Assembly (NCBI RefSeq): GCF_013003965.1
Contig: NZ_CP053069.1
Span: 3,751,419-3,815,418, forward strand
DNA: 64,000 nt
From: Usitatibacter rugosus
Lineage (GTDB): Bacteria > Pseudomonadota > Gammaproteobacteria > Burkholderiales > Usitatibacteraceae
Reading direction: 5' to 3'
Each line of letters starts with the position of its first letter. Position 1 is the first letter of the stretch. The notes under the pieces were generated by a model, which was not told where the DNA came from, ran no database searches, and saw nothing but the letters and a program-made list of their open reading frames with translations. Shown one piece after another: positions 31,365 to 42,477 of the stretch. Made by a program: the position numbers and the translations under genes.

Positions 31365-34175
31365 TCAGTCGGCGGCGAAGGACTGGCCGCCGCCGTAGCT
31401 GGCGAGCTCGGTGCGCGTTCCGCCCTTGCTCACCTTCACGGCGCAGTACTTGACCTCGGCGATCTTGCCGAACGGATCGAGCGCCGGGTTGGTGAGCTGG
31501 TTGGCCGCCGCCTCGTAGAAGGCGAACGGGATGAAGACGGTCTGGCGCGGCGTGCCGTCGTCCACGCGGGCGACCAGCGCGATCTCGCCGCGCCGCGACG
31601 CGACCGTGATGGTGTCTCCGGCCACGGCACCGATCGCATCGAGGTCCAGCGGATGGATCGAGCATACGGCCTGCGGCTCCAGGGCATCGAGCACCGAGGC
31701 CCTGCGGGTCATCGAGCCCGTGTGCCAGTGCTCGAGCTGCCGGCCGGTGATCAGCACGAACGGATACTCCGCGTCGGGACGCTCGTTGGCCGGGATCAGG
31801 TCGGCGGGCACGAAGCGCGCCTTGCCGTCCTTGGTCGGGAACGCATCGACGAACACGACGGACTGACCCGGATCGTCTTCGGTGCGGCAGGGATACGTGA
31901 CGCTCGACTGCGCTTCCACGCGATCCCAGGTGATGCCGGTGATGTTGTTCATCGCCCTGCGCATCTCGTCGTAGACCTCGGCGACGCCGCTTTCCGGACC
32001 CTTGTAGTCCCACCCGCAGCCCAGGCGGTTGGCGAGCTGCTGGATGATGATCAGGTCCTGGCGCGCATCGCCCGGCATGTCGAGGGCGCGACGGCCCATC
32101 TGCACCATGCGGTCGGTGTTGGTGACGGTGCCGGTCTTCTCGGGCCACGCCGAAGCGGGCAGCACGACATCGGCGAGGTACGCGGTCTCGGTGAGGAAGA
32201 TGTCCTGCACGACGAGGCAGTCGAGGTTCGCGAGGCCCTCGCGCGCGTGGTGCGCGTTCGGATCCGACATCGCGGGGTTCTCGCCCATCACGTACATGCC
32301 GCGGATCTTGCCTTCGCACGCGGCGTCCATGATCTCCACGACCGTGAGGCCGGGCTTGTGGTCCAACGTGCGGTTCCAGAACTTCTCGAAGCGCGCGATC
32401 GCATCCGGGTTGTCCACGCGCTGGTAGTCCGGATACATCATCGGGATCAGGCCCGCGTCGGAGGCTCCCTGCACGTTGTTCTGGCCGCGCAGCGGGTGCA
32501 GCCCCGAGCCCGGCTTGCCGATCTGCCCGGTCATCAGCGTGAGCGCGATCAGGCAACGCGCGTTGTCCGTGCCGTGCACGTGCTGCGAGATGCCCATGCC
32601 CCAGAGGATGATCGAGGCCTTCGAGGTGGCGTAGGCGCGGGCGCACTCGCGGATCGTCTCCGCGGGGATGCCGCAGATCGGCCCCATCACCTCGGGGCTG
32701 AAGCCCTTGGAATTCTCCTTCAGCGCCTCGAAGCCCGTCGTGCGCGTGCGGATGAACTCCGGATCGCAGAGGTTCTCCTCGAGGATGGTGTAGATCATCG
32801 CGTTCAGCAGCGCGACGTCGGTATCCGCCGTGAACTGGAGGTTGCGCCAGGCGTGGCGCGCGATCTCCGTCTTGCGCGGATCGGCGACGATCAGCTTGGC
32901 GCCGCGGCGCGTGGCGTTCTTGATCCACGTGGCGGCCACCGGGTGGTTCGACGTGGGGTTGGAGCCGATGAGGAAGATCACCTCGGCGAACTCGACGTCG
33001 GAGACCTGGTTCGACACCGCGCCGGAGCCCACGCCTTCCAGCAGCGCCACGACCGAGGACGCATGGCAGAGGCGCGTGCAGTGGTCGACGTTGTTGGTGC
33101 CGAAGCCCGTGCGCACCAGCTTCTGGAAGAGATACGCCTCCTCGTTCGAGCCCTTCGCGCTGCCGAAGCCGGCGAGCGCGGACGGGCCGACCGTATCGCG
33201 GACCTTCTTCAGCCCGTTGGCGGCGTAGTCGAGCGCTTCCTCCCACGTGGCTTCGCGGAACACCTCGTCCCACTTGAGCGGGTCGACCTTGAACTCCGCG
33301 TGCTTGGGCGCATCGGCGCGGCGGATGAGCGGCTTGGTGAGGCGCTGGGGGTTCGACACGTAGTCGAAGCCGAAGCGGCCCTTCACGCACAGGCGCTCGT
33401 GGTTCGCGGGGCCGTCGCGGCCCTCGACGCGCACGATCGTGTTGTCCTTCACGTGGTAGGTGAGCTGGCAGCCGACGCCGCAGTACGGGCAGACGGAATC
33501 GACGGTCTTGTCGGCCTTGATCGCGTACGCGTTCTTCGCCGGCGCGAGCGCGCCCGTGGGGCAGGCCTGCACGCACTCGCCGCAGGCGACACACGTGGAA
33601 TCCCCCATGGGATCGCCGAGATCGAAGACGATCTTCGCCTCGGCCCCACGGAAGGCATAGCCGATGACGTCGTTGTTCTGTTCCTCGCGGCAGGCGCGCA
33701 CGCAGCGCGTGCACTGGATGCAGGCGTCGAGGTTCACGCTCATCGCCGGGTGCGAGGGATCCGACACCGGCTGCTCGCGCGCCGGAAAGCGCGATCTGGA
33801 CACGCCCAGCTTCGCGGACCAGTCGCTCAATTCATTCGCGCCGGGCTTCAGGTCCACGCCCGGGGCGTCGGCCTGCAGCAGCTCGAGGATGAGCTTCTGC
33901 GAGTGCACCGCGCGCGCCGAGGTGGATTGCACTTCCATGCCCTTGGCGGGATTGCGGCAGCACGACGGGGCCAGTACGCGCTCGCCCTTGATCTCCACCA
34001 CGCACGCGCGGCAGTTGCCGTCCGGGCGATAGCCCTCCTTGTAGCAGAGGTGGGGGATGTCGGTGCCGTAACGCTTGGCGGCCTGGATGATGGTCTCGCC
34101 GGCGAAGGCCGAGATCGTCTCGCCATTGAGCTTGAACTCGATGGTTTCCGCGCCGACCAGCTCGTTCATCTTCAT
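31365..34175 (-). CDS. fdhA: NAD-dependent formate dehydrogenase, molybdenum catalytic (alpha) subunit
   Basis: This 936-residue cytosolic molybdenum/tungsten bis-MGD enzyme oxidises formate to CO2. The N-terminal [2Fe-2S] domain has Cys44, 55, 58 and 72. Ferredoxin-type [4Fe-4S] motifs follow (CIQCTRCVRAC and CVACGECVQAC, about residues 151-210), and then the CPYCGVGC motif of the catalytic domain. The active-site residue is Cys370 in DHCTRLCHASS, so this is the cysteine and not the selenocysteine type. The layout matches the FdsA/FdhA subunits of NAD-linked enzymes. It is separated by 3 bp from the beta subunit. No fdhD or accessory gene is in this window. Confidence 0.93.
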   Translation of the reverse strand: MKMNELVGAETIEFKLNGETISAFAGETIIQAAKRYGTDIPHLCYKEGYRPDGNCRACVVEIKGERVLAPSCCRNPAKGMEVQSTSARAVHSQKLILELLQADAPGVDLKPGANELSDWSAKLGVSRSRFPAREQPVSDPSHPAMSVNLDACIQCTRCVRACREEQNNDVIGYAFRGAEAKIVFDLGDPMGDSTCVACGECVQACPTGALAPAKNAYAIKADKTVDSVCPYCGVGCQLTYHVKDNTIVRVEGRDGPANHERLCVKGRFGFDYVSNPQRLTKPLIRRADAPKHAEFKVDPLKWDEVFREATWEEALDYAANGLKKVRDTVGPSALAGFGSAKGSNEEAYLFQKLVRTGFGTNNVDHCTRLCHASSVVALLEGVGSGAVSNQVSDVEFAEVIFLIGSNPTSNHPVAATWIKNATRRGAKLIVADPRKTEIARHAWRNLQFTADTDVALLNAMIYTILEENLCDPEFIRTRTTGFEALKENSKGFSPEVMGPICGIPAETIRECARAYATSKASIILWGMGISQHVHGTDNARCLIALTLMTGQIGKPGSGLHPLRGQNNVQGASDAGLIPMMYPDYQRVDNPDAIARFEKFWNRTLDHKPGLTVVEIMDAACEGKIRGMYVMGENPAMSDPNAHHAREGLANLDCLVVQDIFLTETAYLADVVLPASAWPEKTGTVTNTDRMVQMGRRALDMPGDARQDLIIIQQLANRLGCGWDYKGPESGVAEVYDEMRRAMNNITGITWDRVEAQSSVTYPCRTEDDPGQSVVFVDAFPTKDGKARFVPADLIPANERPDAEYPFVLITGRQLEHWHTGSMTRRASVLDALEPQAVCSIHPLDLDAIGAVAGDTITVASRRGEIALVARVDDGTPRQTVFIPFAFYEAAANQLTNPALDPFGKIAEVKYCAVKVSKGGTRTELASYGGGQSFAAD

Positions 34176-34178
34176 GGT

Positions 34179-35864
<1,686 letters not shown>

Positions 35865-35960
35865 TTCGGGGCAGGTTCCTGGAAAGTCGGGACCGCCTTA
35901 GCTGGGGGTCCGGAAGCCTCACCCTGCGCCTCGGCGCAATGGCTTGGAAATCAGGTCATT

Positions 35961-36003
35961 AGGTTACCGAAAAGGCCTTCCCGGGGGGCTTGATCGGAGT
36001 CAA
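35961..36003 (-). promoter_or_regulatory. FNR-like box and -10 element upstream of formate dehydrogenase genes
   Basis: The palindrome CTTGATCGGAGTCAAG has its core TTGAT-N4-GTCAA at 35990-36003. The -10-like hexamer TAACCT reads leftward at 35966-35961. The box centre is 30.5 bp from the start of that hexamer, which puts it at about -41.5 from the expected start. It also overlaps the stop codon of the neighbouring monooxygenase gene. The role is inferred. Confidence 0.6.
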
Positions 36004-37154
36004 GGCCGCAGCCGGCCCCCGAGGATGCCGGTCTTGTGTCCCGTGAGGGTGGCGAGAGTCTCCCAGCCCACGTAAGGCCATTCGGCCGCGTAGCCCATGA
36101 AACCGTCACGAAACAGCCCCAGGACGCGCCCTTCCGACTGGAAGAAGGGGGTCAGCATGCGGCTCGCCCACTGGTAGTAGGCGACATGGTTCCGGCGGGA
36201 TTTTGCATATGTCGCGAGCGCCCGGGGCACGTCGGGCTCTGCTTCGAGGGCCGCGCAGAGCGCTTCGGCATCCATCAAAGCGAGCGTGGCGCCCTGCCCC
36301 AGCTGCGGGCTGGTGCCGTGCGCCGCGTCGCCCGCAAGCCCGATGTGCCCTCTCGACCACGGCGTCACTCGAACATCCGCGTACGCACCGATCGACAGCG
36401 CGTCGAAATTGCCGAGGCATTCAGTGGCCGCGTGCGCCTCGGGCCAATGGCCCCGCACATCGTCACGCCACGCCGTCCATCCGCGCGCCTTCAGGGCCTC
36501 GATGCGATCGAGCTTCTCGCTCCAGAACATCGTGAGGTATGGGCCGTTGCCGGCGGCATCGCGGCCGATCGGCATCATGCCCATCATCCGGCGCGTGCCG
36601 TCGAAGCGCTGCGCGAGCGTATCGCCGCGCCAGCCGGCCGGCATCGGCACGTTGGCCCACAACGCGCCCCATTCGTAGAAATGCGTGCGGTCGTCGAAGC
36701 CCAGGGCCTTGCGCAGGGCCGTGCGCGATCCGGAAGTGACGAGGCCCAGGTCGCAATCGCGGAACGCTTCCGCGTCCTTCACCTCGACGCCGCCCTCGAT
36801 CGCAACACCGTCGGCGAGCGCGGTCTCCTGCAGCAGGTGCCACAGCGCTCCGCGATGCACGCCGAGGCCGAAGCAACCCGGTTCCCACTTCGCGTAGTCG
36901 AGCGCGAGGACGCTGCGGCCCGAGCGCGTGCGGCCATCGAGGCCGGTGACGCGCGCTCCGCGCTCGAGCATGCGATCGAGCAGGCCCATGCGGCGCAGGA
37001 CCGCGAGGCCGGGGGGTTGCAGCAGCAGGCCCGAGCCGATCGGCGAAGGCTCGCTCGCGCGCTCGAGCACGCGCACCCTCCAGCCGGAGCGGCGAAGGAG
37101 GATTGCTGCGGAAAGTCCTGCGATGCCCGCGCCGACGATCGCGGCGCGCGGCAC
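36000..37154 (-). CDS. FAD-dependent monooxygenase (UbiH/salicylate-hydroxylase type)
   Basis: This 384-residue class A flavoprotein has the FAD dinucleotide motif GAGIAG at residues 8-13 and the second FAD motif GLAGDAAHGTSPQLGQG near residue 275, where GD binds the ribityl chain. It oxidises an aromatic or similar substrate that cannot be named. The start is a GTG at 37154, directly after the TAG of the upstream lipoprotein. The stop lies within an FNR-like box that belongs to the downstream fdh promoter. It is cytosolic, with no signal peptide. Confidence 0.86.
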   Translation of the reverse strand: MPRAAIVGAGIAGLSAAILLRRSGWRVRVLERASEPSPIGSGLLLQPPGLAVLRRMGLLDRMLERGARVTGLDGRTRSGRSVLALDYAKWEPGCFGLGVHRGALWHLLQETALADGVAIEGGVEVKDAEAFRDCDLGLVTSGSRTALRKALGFDDRTHFYEWGALWANVPMPAGWRGDTLAQRFDGTRRMMGMMPIGRDAAGNGPYLTMFWSEKLDRIEALKARGWTAWRDDVRGHWPEAHAATECLGNFDALSIGAYADVRVTPWSRGHIGLAGDAAHGTSPQLGQGATLALMDAEALCAALEAEPDVPRALATYAKSRRNHVAYYQWASRMLTPFFQSEGRVLGLFRDGFMGYAAEWPYVGWETLATLTGHKTGILGGRLRP

Positions 37155-37496
37155 CTACCGGCCCATGCGGCGGTTGTAGGCCTCGGCCATGCGATCGGTA
37201 AGGCCGGGCGCCTTGTTGTCCGGATCGCGCGCCTTCATCTCGACGCCCACGCGGCCGTCGGGCCGCATGCGCACCTCGATGATCCCTTCGACATTGCCGC
37301 GCGTGCCGCGGAGCGTCCCGGTGGAGCGATCGGCCGTCACGACGGTGAGGCCCACGTCCTGCAAGGCACCGGTGGCCGCGGCGAACGGTTGCTCCATCGG
37401 ATCGACCGGGACGGGCGCCGGATACGGATAGACGTAGCAGCCGGCGAGGCCCAGCGCCACGGCGAGCGCGCATGCAAGACGGATCACTGCGTTCAT
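37155..37496 (-). CDS. Small lipoprotein of unknown function
   Basis: This 113-residue protein has the signal ACALAVALGLAGC (lipobox LAGC), a Pro-rich linker (PYPAPVPVDP) and a beta-rich end (GIIEVRMRPDGRVGVEMKARDP). It is probably membrane-anchored. The next gene starts with GTG immediately after its TAG. No family is recognised. Confidence 0.7.
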   Translation of the reverse strand: MNAVIRLACALAVALGLAGCYVYPYPAPVPVDPMEQPFAAATGALQDVGLTVVTADRSTGTLRGTRGNVEGIIEVRMRPDGRVGVEMKARDPDNKAPGLTDRMAEAYNRRMGR

Positions 37497-37527
37497 CCCG
37501 GCTCCTTCGGGCGAAAGCGCCCCGCGC

Positions 37528-38403
<876 letters not shown>

Positions 38404-38419
38404 GATTTTCCCTGTTGTC

Positions 38420-38467
38420 ATTCCCGCGTAGGCGGGAATCCAGCCTGGGCCCCCGCCTACGCGGGGG
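38420..38467. repeat. REP-like inverted repeat in the sucC-sucD intergenic space
   Basis: ATTCCCGCGTAGGCGGGAAT (38420-38439) is a 20-bp dyad. Its CCCGCGTAGGCGGG part is exactly complementary to CCCGCCTACGCGGG about 15 bp further on, so it can form a larger stem. Such ATTCCC...GGGAAT repeats are dispersed in many betaproteobacteria (for example the dRS3 type of Neisseria). It may adjust sucD expression or mRNA stability. Confidence 0.75.
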
Positions 38468-38473
38468 CGACGA

Positions 38474-39640
<1,167 letters not shown>

Positions 39641-39686
39641 GGGGGTTCCTGCGAGCGGGGTGTCTGCGGACTTGCGATGTGCGGCG

Positions 39687-39730
39687 ATTCTAGCAGCGAG
39701 GGCGCATCGCCCCGCCTTGACTTGGGGCAA
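39687..39730 (-). promoter_or_regulatory. Weak FNR-like palindrome and -10 element upstream of sucC
   Basis: CTTGACTTGGGGCAAG (core 39717-39730) keeps the outer palindrome but its right half GGCAA differs from the FNR consensus. The leftward -10-like hexamer TAGAAT (39692-39687) matches five of six consensus bases. The spacing is 31.5 bp, one more than at the fdh and oxc sites. It is likely a sucCD promoter; FNR control is uncertain. Confidence 0.4.
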
Positions 39731-39754
39731 GCGCGGGGCGCGGCGGGCCCGGGA

Positions 39755-40441
39755 TCATTTGACGACGGCGCGGCGTGTCGGGGCGAAGGCGCTCGTCCCG
39801 AGCCAGCGCCACAAGGCCTTCGCCTCGCGCGGGCCGCCCTCGACGCGGATGTCATGCGACCGCAATGCTTGCTGGGGCGTGCGGTCGCCGGTCCACACTT
39901 CCGTGAGGGCGCGCACCGACGCATCGACCACGAGCGTGGGCTCGCGCCCCGGATCGTCGCGGCACAGGTCGGCCACGCCGTCCTGCACCACGAGCCACCA
40001 CGTGCGCTCACCGGCGCGCGCATCGCGAAGCTGGAAGTGGATGACGACCGGCTTCGCCGGAAACTCCTCGACCCGCGCGAAGCGCCGCATGTCCCACATC
40101 AGCAGTCCCGCGTCGAGCTCGTCGTCGCGCAGGCGGCTGCCGATCCATCGCGCGCCCCAATGCCCGAGCGCCATCACGATCGGCCGCAAGTCCTCGCCGG
40201 CTTCGGTCAGCCCGTATTCCCAGACCTTCCCGGAGACCGTGCGGCGGACGATGCCGAATTCCTCGAGGCGGCGCAGGCGCTGCGCGAGCAGGCCCGTGGA
40301 CATGCGCGGCACGCCCCTGTGCAAATCATTGAAACGCCGGCTGCCGCACAGCAGCTCGCGCACGACGAGCGGCGTCCACCGCTCGCAGAGCACCTCGGCG
40401 CTGCGCGAGACGGTGCAGAACTGGATCGCGCTCTTTTCCAT
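39755..40441 (-). CDS. HxlR-type winged-helix transcriptional regulator with C-terminal SCP2-like domain
   Basis: This 228-residue protein has an N-terminal HxlR winged helix (SAEVLCERWTPLVVRELLCG, FNDLHRGVPRMSTGLLAQRL) and a C-terminal domain of about 110 residues resembling SCP2-like sterol/lipid-carrier modules. HxlR proteins often sense quinones, aldehydes or similar ligands. ATG 40441 is preceded by GGAGG; a TTG at 40462 is a less likely start. It is divergent from a FAD oxidase gene that it may regulate; the start codons are 74 bp apart. Confidence 0.82.
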   Translation of the reverse strand: MEKSAIQFCTVSRSAEVLCERWTPLVVRELLCGSRRFNDLHRGVPRMSTGLLAQRLRRLEEFGIVRRTVSGKVWEYGLTEAGEDLRPIVMALGHWGARWIGSRLRDDELDAGLLMWDMRRFARVEEFPAKPVVIHFQLRDARAGERTWWLVVQDGVADLCRDDPGREPTLVVDASVRALTEVWTGDRTPQQALRSHDIRVEGGPREAKALWRWLGTSAFAPTRRAVVK

Positions 40442-40515
40442 GGTCGCCCTCCAAAGCCCCAAACGCTTCGGATTCTGAACTGGCCCTTGCGGCGCGTCAC
40501 GCGCAAAGTTCGGCC

Positions 40516-41937
40516 ATGACCATCCAACTCAAGCAGCTCGACGGCGGCACGCTGGACCTCCCCGCGGAGGCCCTGGCGGCTTTCAGGACTTCCTTCAAGG
40601 GCGCGGTGCTCGGCCCGGCCGATCCCGATTACGAAGCGACGCGGGCCTTGTGGAACGCAATGATCGACCGGCGGCCCGGGCTGATCCTGCGCTGCACGGG
40701 CGTGGCCGACGTGGTGCAAGCGGTCAAGCTCGTGCGGCAGCACCGCCTCCTCTCCTCGGTGAGGGGCGGCGGTCACAACATCGCGGGCCTGGCGGCCTGC
40801 GAGGGCGGCGTGATGATCGACCTGTCGCTGCTGCGCGGCGTGTGGGTCGATGCCGCGGCCCGCACGGCGCGCGCGCAAGCCGGGTGCAGGCTGGGCGACG
40901 TGGATCGCGAGACGCAGCTGCACGGGCTCGCCGCAGTGCTCGGGTTCGTCTCGGACACCGGCATCGCCGGCCTCACCGTGGGCGGCGGCTTCGGCTATCT
41001 CACGCGCAAGCATGGCTGGACGTGCGACACCGTGCTGTCCATGGACGTGGTCACGGCGGCGGGCGAGCTGGTGCGCGCTTCAGCGAGCGAGAACGCGGAC
41101 CTCTTCTGGGCGCTGCGCGGTGGGGGCGGAAATTTCGGCATCGTCACGTCGTTCGAATACCAGCTGCACCCGGTCGGCCCGGAGATCCTCGGTGGCGCGA
41201 TCGCCTGGCGCGCGGAAGAAGCGGGCGAAGTGTTGCGTGCCTACGCCAAGTTCAGCGCCGCGGCCCCGCGTGAGCTCACGACGGTGGCCGTGCTTCGGAT
41301 CGCTCCGCCCGCGCCCTGGCTGCCGAAAGAGGTGCACGGCAAGACCATCGTCGCCCTCTTCGTGTGCTACGCCGGGCGCGTCGAGGACGGCGAAGCGTTC
41401 CTGGCGCCGTTGCGCAAGCTCGGCAAGCCCGTCGCGGACATCGTGACGCGCCGGCCGTACGTGCAGATGCAAAGCCTGCTCGACGCAACGCAACCCAAGG
41501 GGCGGCGCTACTACTGGAAGTCGCACTACCTGCCTCGTATCGACCCGCGCGCCATCGAGATCGCCCTCGAGCATGCGGGACGCATCCGCTCGCCTCACTC
41601 CGCGATCCTGATGTTCCAGGTCGGTGGCGCCCTGGGTGACCTGCCGGCGGGACACTCGCCTGCGGGCAACCGGGACGCGGCCTACGTGCTGAACATCGCC
41701 GGATCGTGGGAGAAGCCCGAGGACGATGCGGCGAACATCGCCTGGGCGCGCGACTGCTTCGAAGCGGCGCGCGAATGCTCGACGGGTGGGACGTACGTGA
41801 ACTTCCTCACCGAGGAAGAAGGACCCGACCGCATCGAGGCGGCCTACGGAGCGCGCAACCTCGCGCGGCTGGCGGCGCTCAAGGCGCAGATCGATCCGGA
41901 CGACCTTTTCCGCCACACCAAGCGCGTCTCGGGCTGA
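40516..41937 (+). CDS. FAD-linked oxidase of the berberine-bridge/BBE type
   Basis: This 473-residue flavoprotein oxidase has the PCMH-type FAD domain. The His that attaches FAD covalently is His87 (RGGGHNIAG). The GLTVGGGFGYLTRKHG motif and FGIVTSFEYQL follow, and a BBE-type C-terminal end is present. The cysteine position for a second covalent link is Ser in GFVSDTGIAG, so probably only the His link exists. It is secretion-signal-free, and the substrate (sugar, alcohol or aromatic) is unknown. It is divergent from the HxlR regulator. Confidence 0.84.
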   Translation: MTIQLKQLDGGTLDLPAEALAAFRTSFKGAVLGPADPDYEATRALWNAMIDRRPGLILRCTGVADVVQAVKLVRQHRLLSSVRGGGHNIAGLAACEGGVMIDLSLLRGVWVDAAARTARAQAGCRLGDVDRETQLHGLAAVLGFVSDTGIAGLTVGGGFGYLTRKHGWTCDTVLSMDVVTAAGELVRASASENADLFWALRGGGGNFGIVTSFEYQLHPVGPEILGGAIAWRAEEAGEVLRAYAKFSAAAPRELTTVAVLRIAPPAPWLPKEVHGKTIVALFVCYAGRVEDGEAFLAPLRKLGKPVADIVTRRPYVQMQSLLDATQPKGRRYYWKSHYLPRIDPRAIEIALEHAGRIRSPHSAILMFQVGGALGDLPAGHSPAGNRDAAYVLNIAGSWEKPEDDAANIAWARDCFEAARECSTGGTYVNFLTEEEGPDRIEAAYGARNLARLAALKAQIDPDDLFRHTKRVSG

Positions 41938-41940
41938 CTC

Positions 41941-42477
41941 TTACCCGCCCTTGTGCCAGCGGGGGTAGTAGCGTTCGACCGAGGCTCCATCGGTGGCGAG
42001 CGCGTGGCACTTGTCCAGCTGGAAGGGCTTGCGCTCGGGGTCCTGGGGCACCTGCCCGGCGAGCGTCTGGAACGCCGCCGTGGCGAGCGTGCCCGCGAGC
42101 TCCGTGAGGTGCGTGCAGCCGCGCACGCCGCCCAGCAGCTCCTTCACGCGCTGGTTGTAGCCGGGACGGATCGCGAGGCCGATGAGCTTGGTGTAATCGG
42201 GTGTGATCCGGTCGCACTCATCCGGATACGGCATCGCGTCGGTGGAGGCCGCCGCGTCGACGATCTGCAGCTTCGCATCGACCGTGATGCGCAGCCACAT
42301 CGAGTGGATCGGCGCACCTGCCGTGCGAACGCCCGTGGAGAGGTTGAAGTCGACGTCCTTGCGATCGAGGAGGTGGCCCTCGATGTCGTAGAGGCCGTCC
42401 TCCCGCTTCCAGCCCCGGATCTCGATCGTGCGGCGATGAAGCGGTGATCTCGCCGCCGTCGGTTCCGGGAGGGGCAT
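41941..42477 (-). CDS. DUF2889 domain-containing protein
   Basis: This 178-residue protein has the DUF2889 pattern: LHRRTIEIRGWKREDGLYDIEGHL, the RVKELLGGVRGCTHLTEL segment and a C-terminal KCHAL. Members are uncharacterised and some sit near kinase or lipid genes. ATG 42477 begins at the base after the stop of the CHASE2 kinase gene, so it is almost certainly co-transcribed. No signal peptide or membrane span is seen. Confidence 0.78.
   Translation of the reverse strand: MPLPEPTAARSPLHRRTIEIRGWKREDGLYDIEGHLLDRKDVDFNLSTGVRTAGAPIHSMWLRITVDAKLQIVDAAASTDAMPYPDECDRITPDYTKLIGLAIRPGYNQRVKELLGGVRGCTHLTELAGTLATAAFQTLAGQVPQDPERKPFQLDKCHALATDGASVERYYPRWHKGG

Noticed and set aside
31365-34175. Selenocysteine-type formate dehydrogenase
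   Set aside because: The active-site residue is encoded as Cys370 (TGC); there is no in-frame TGA.
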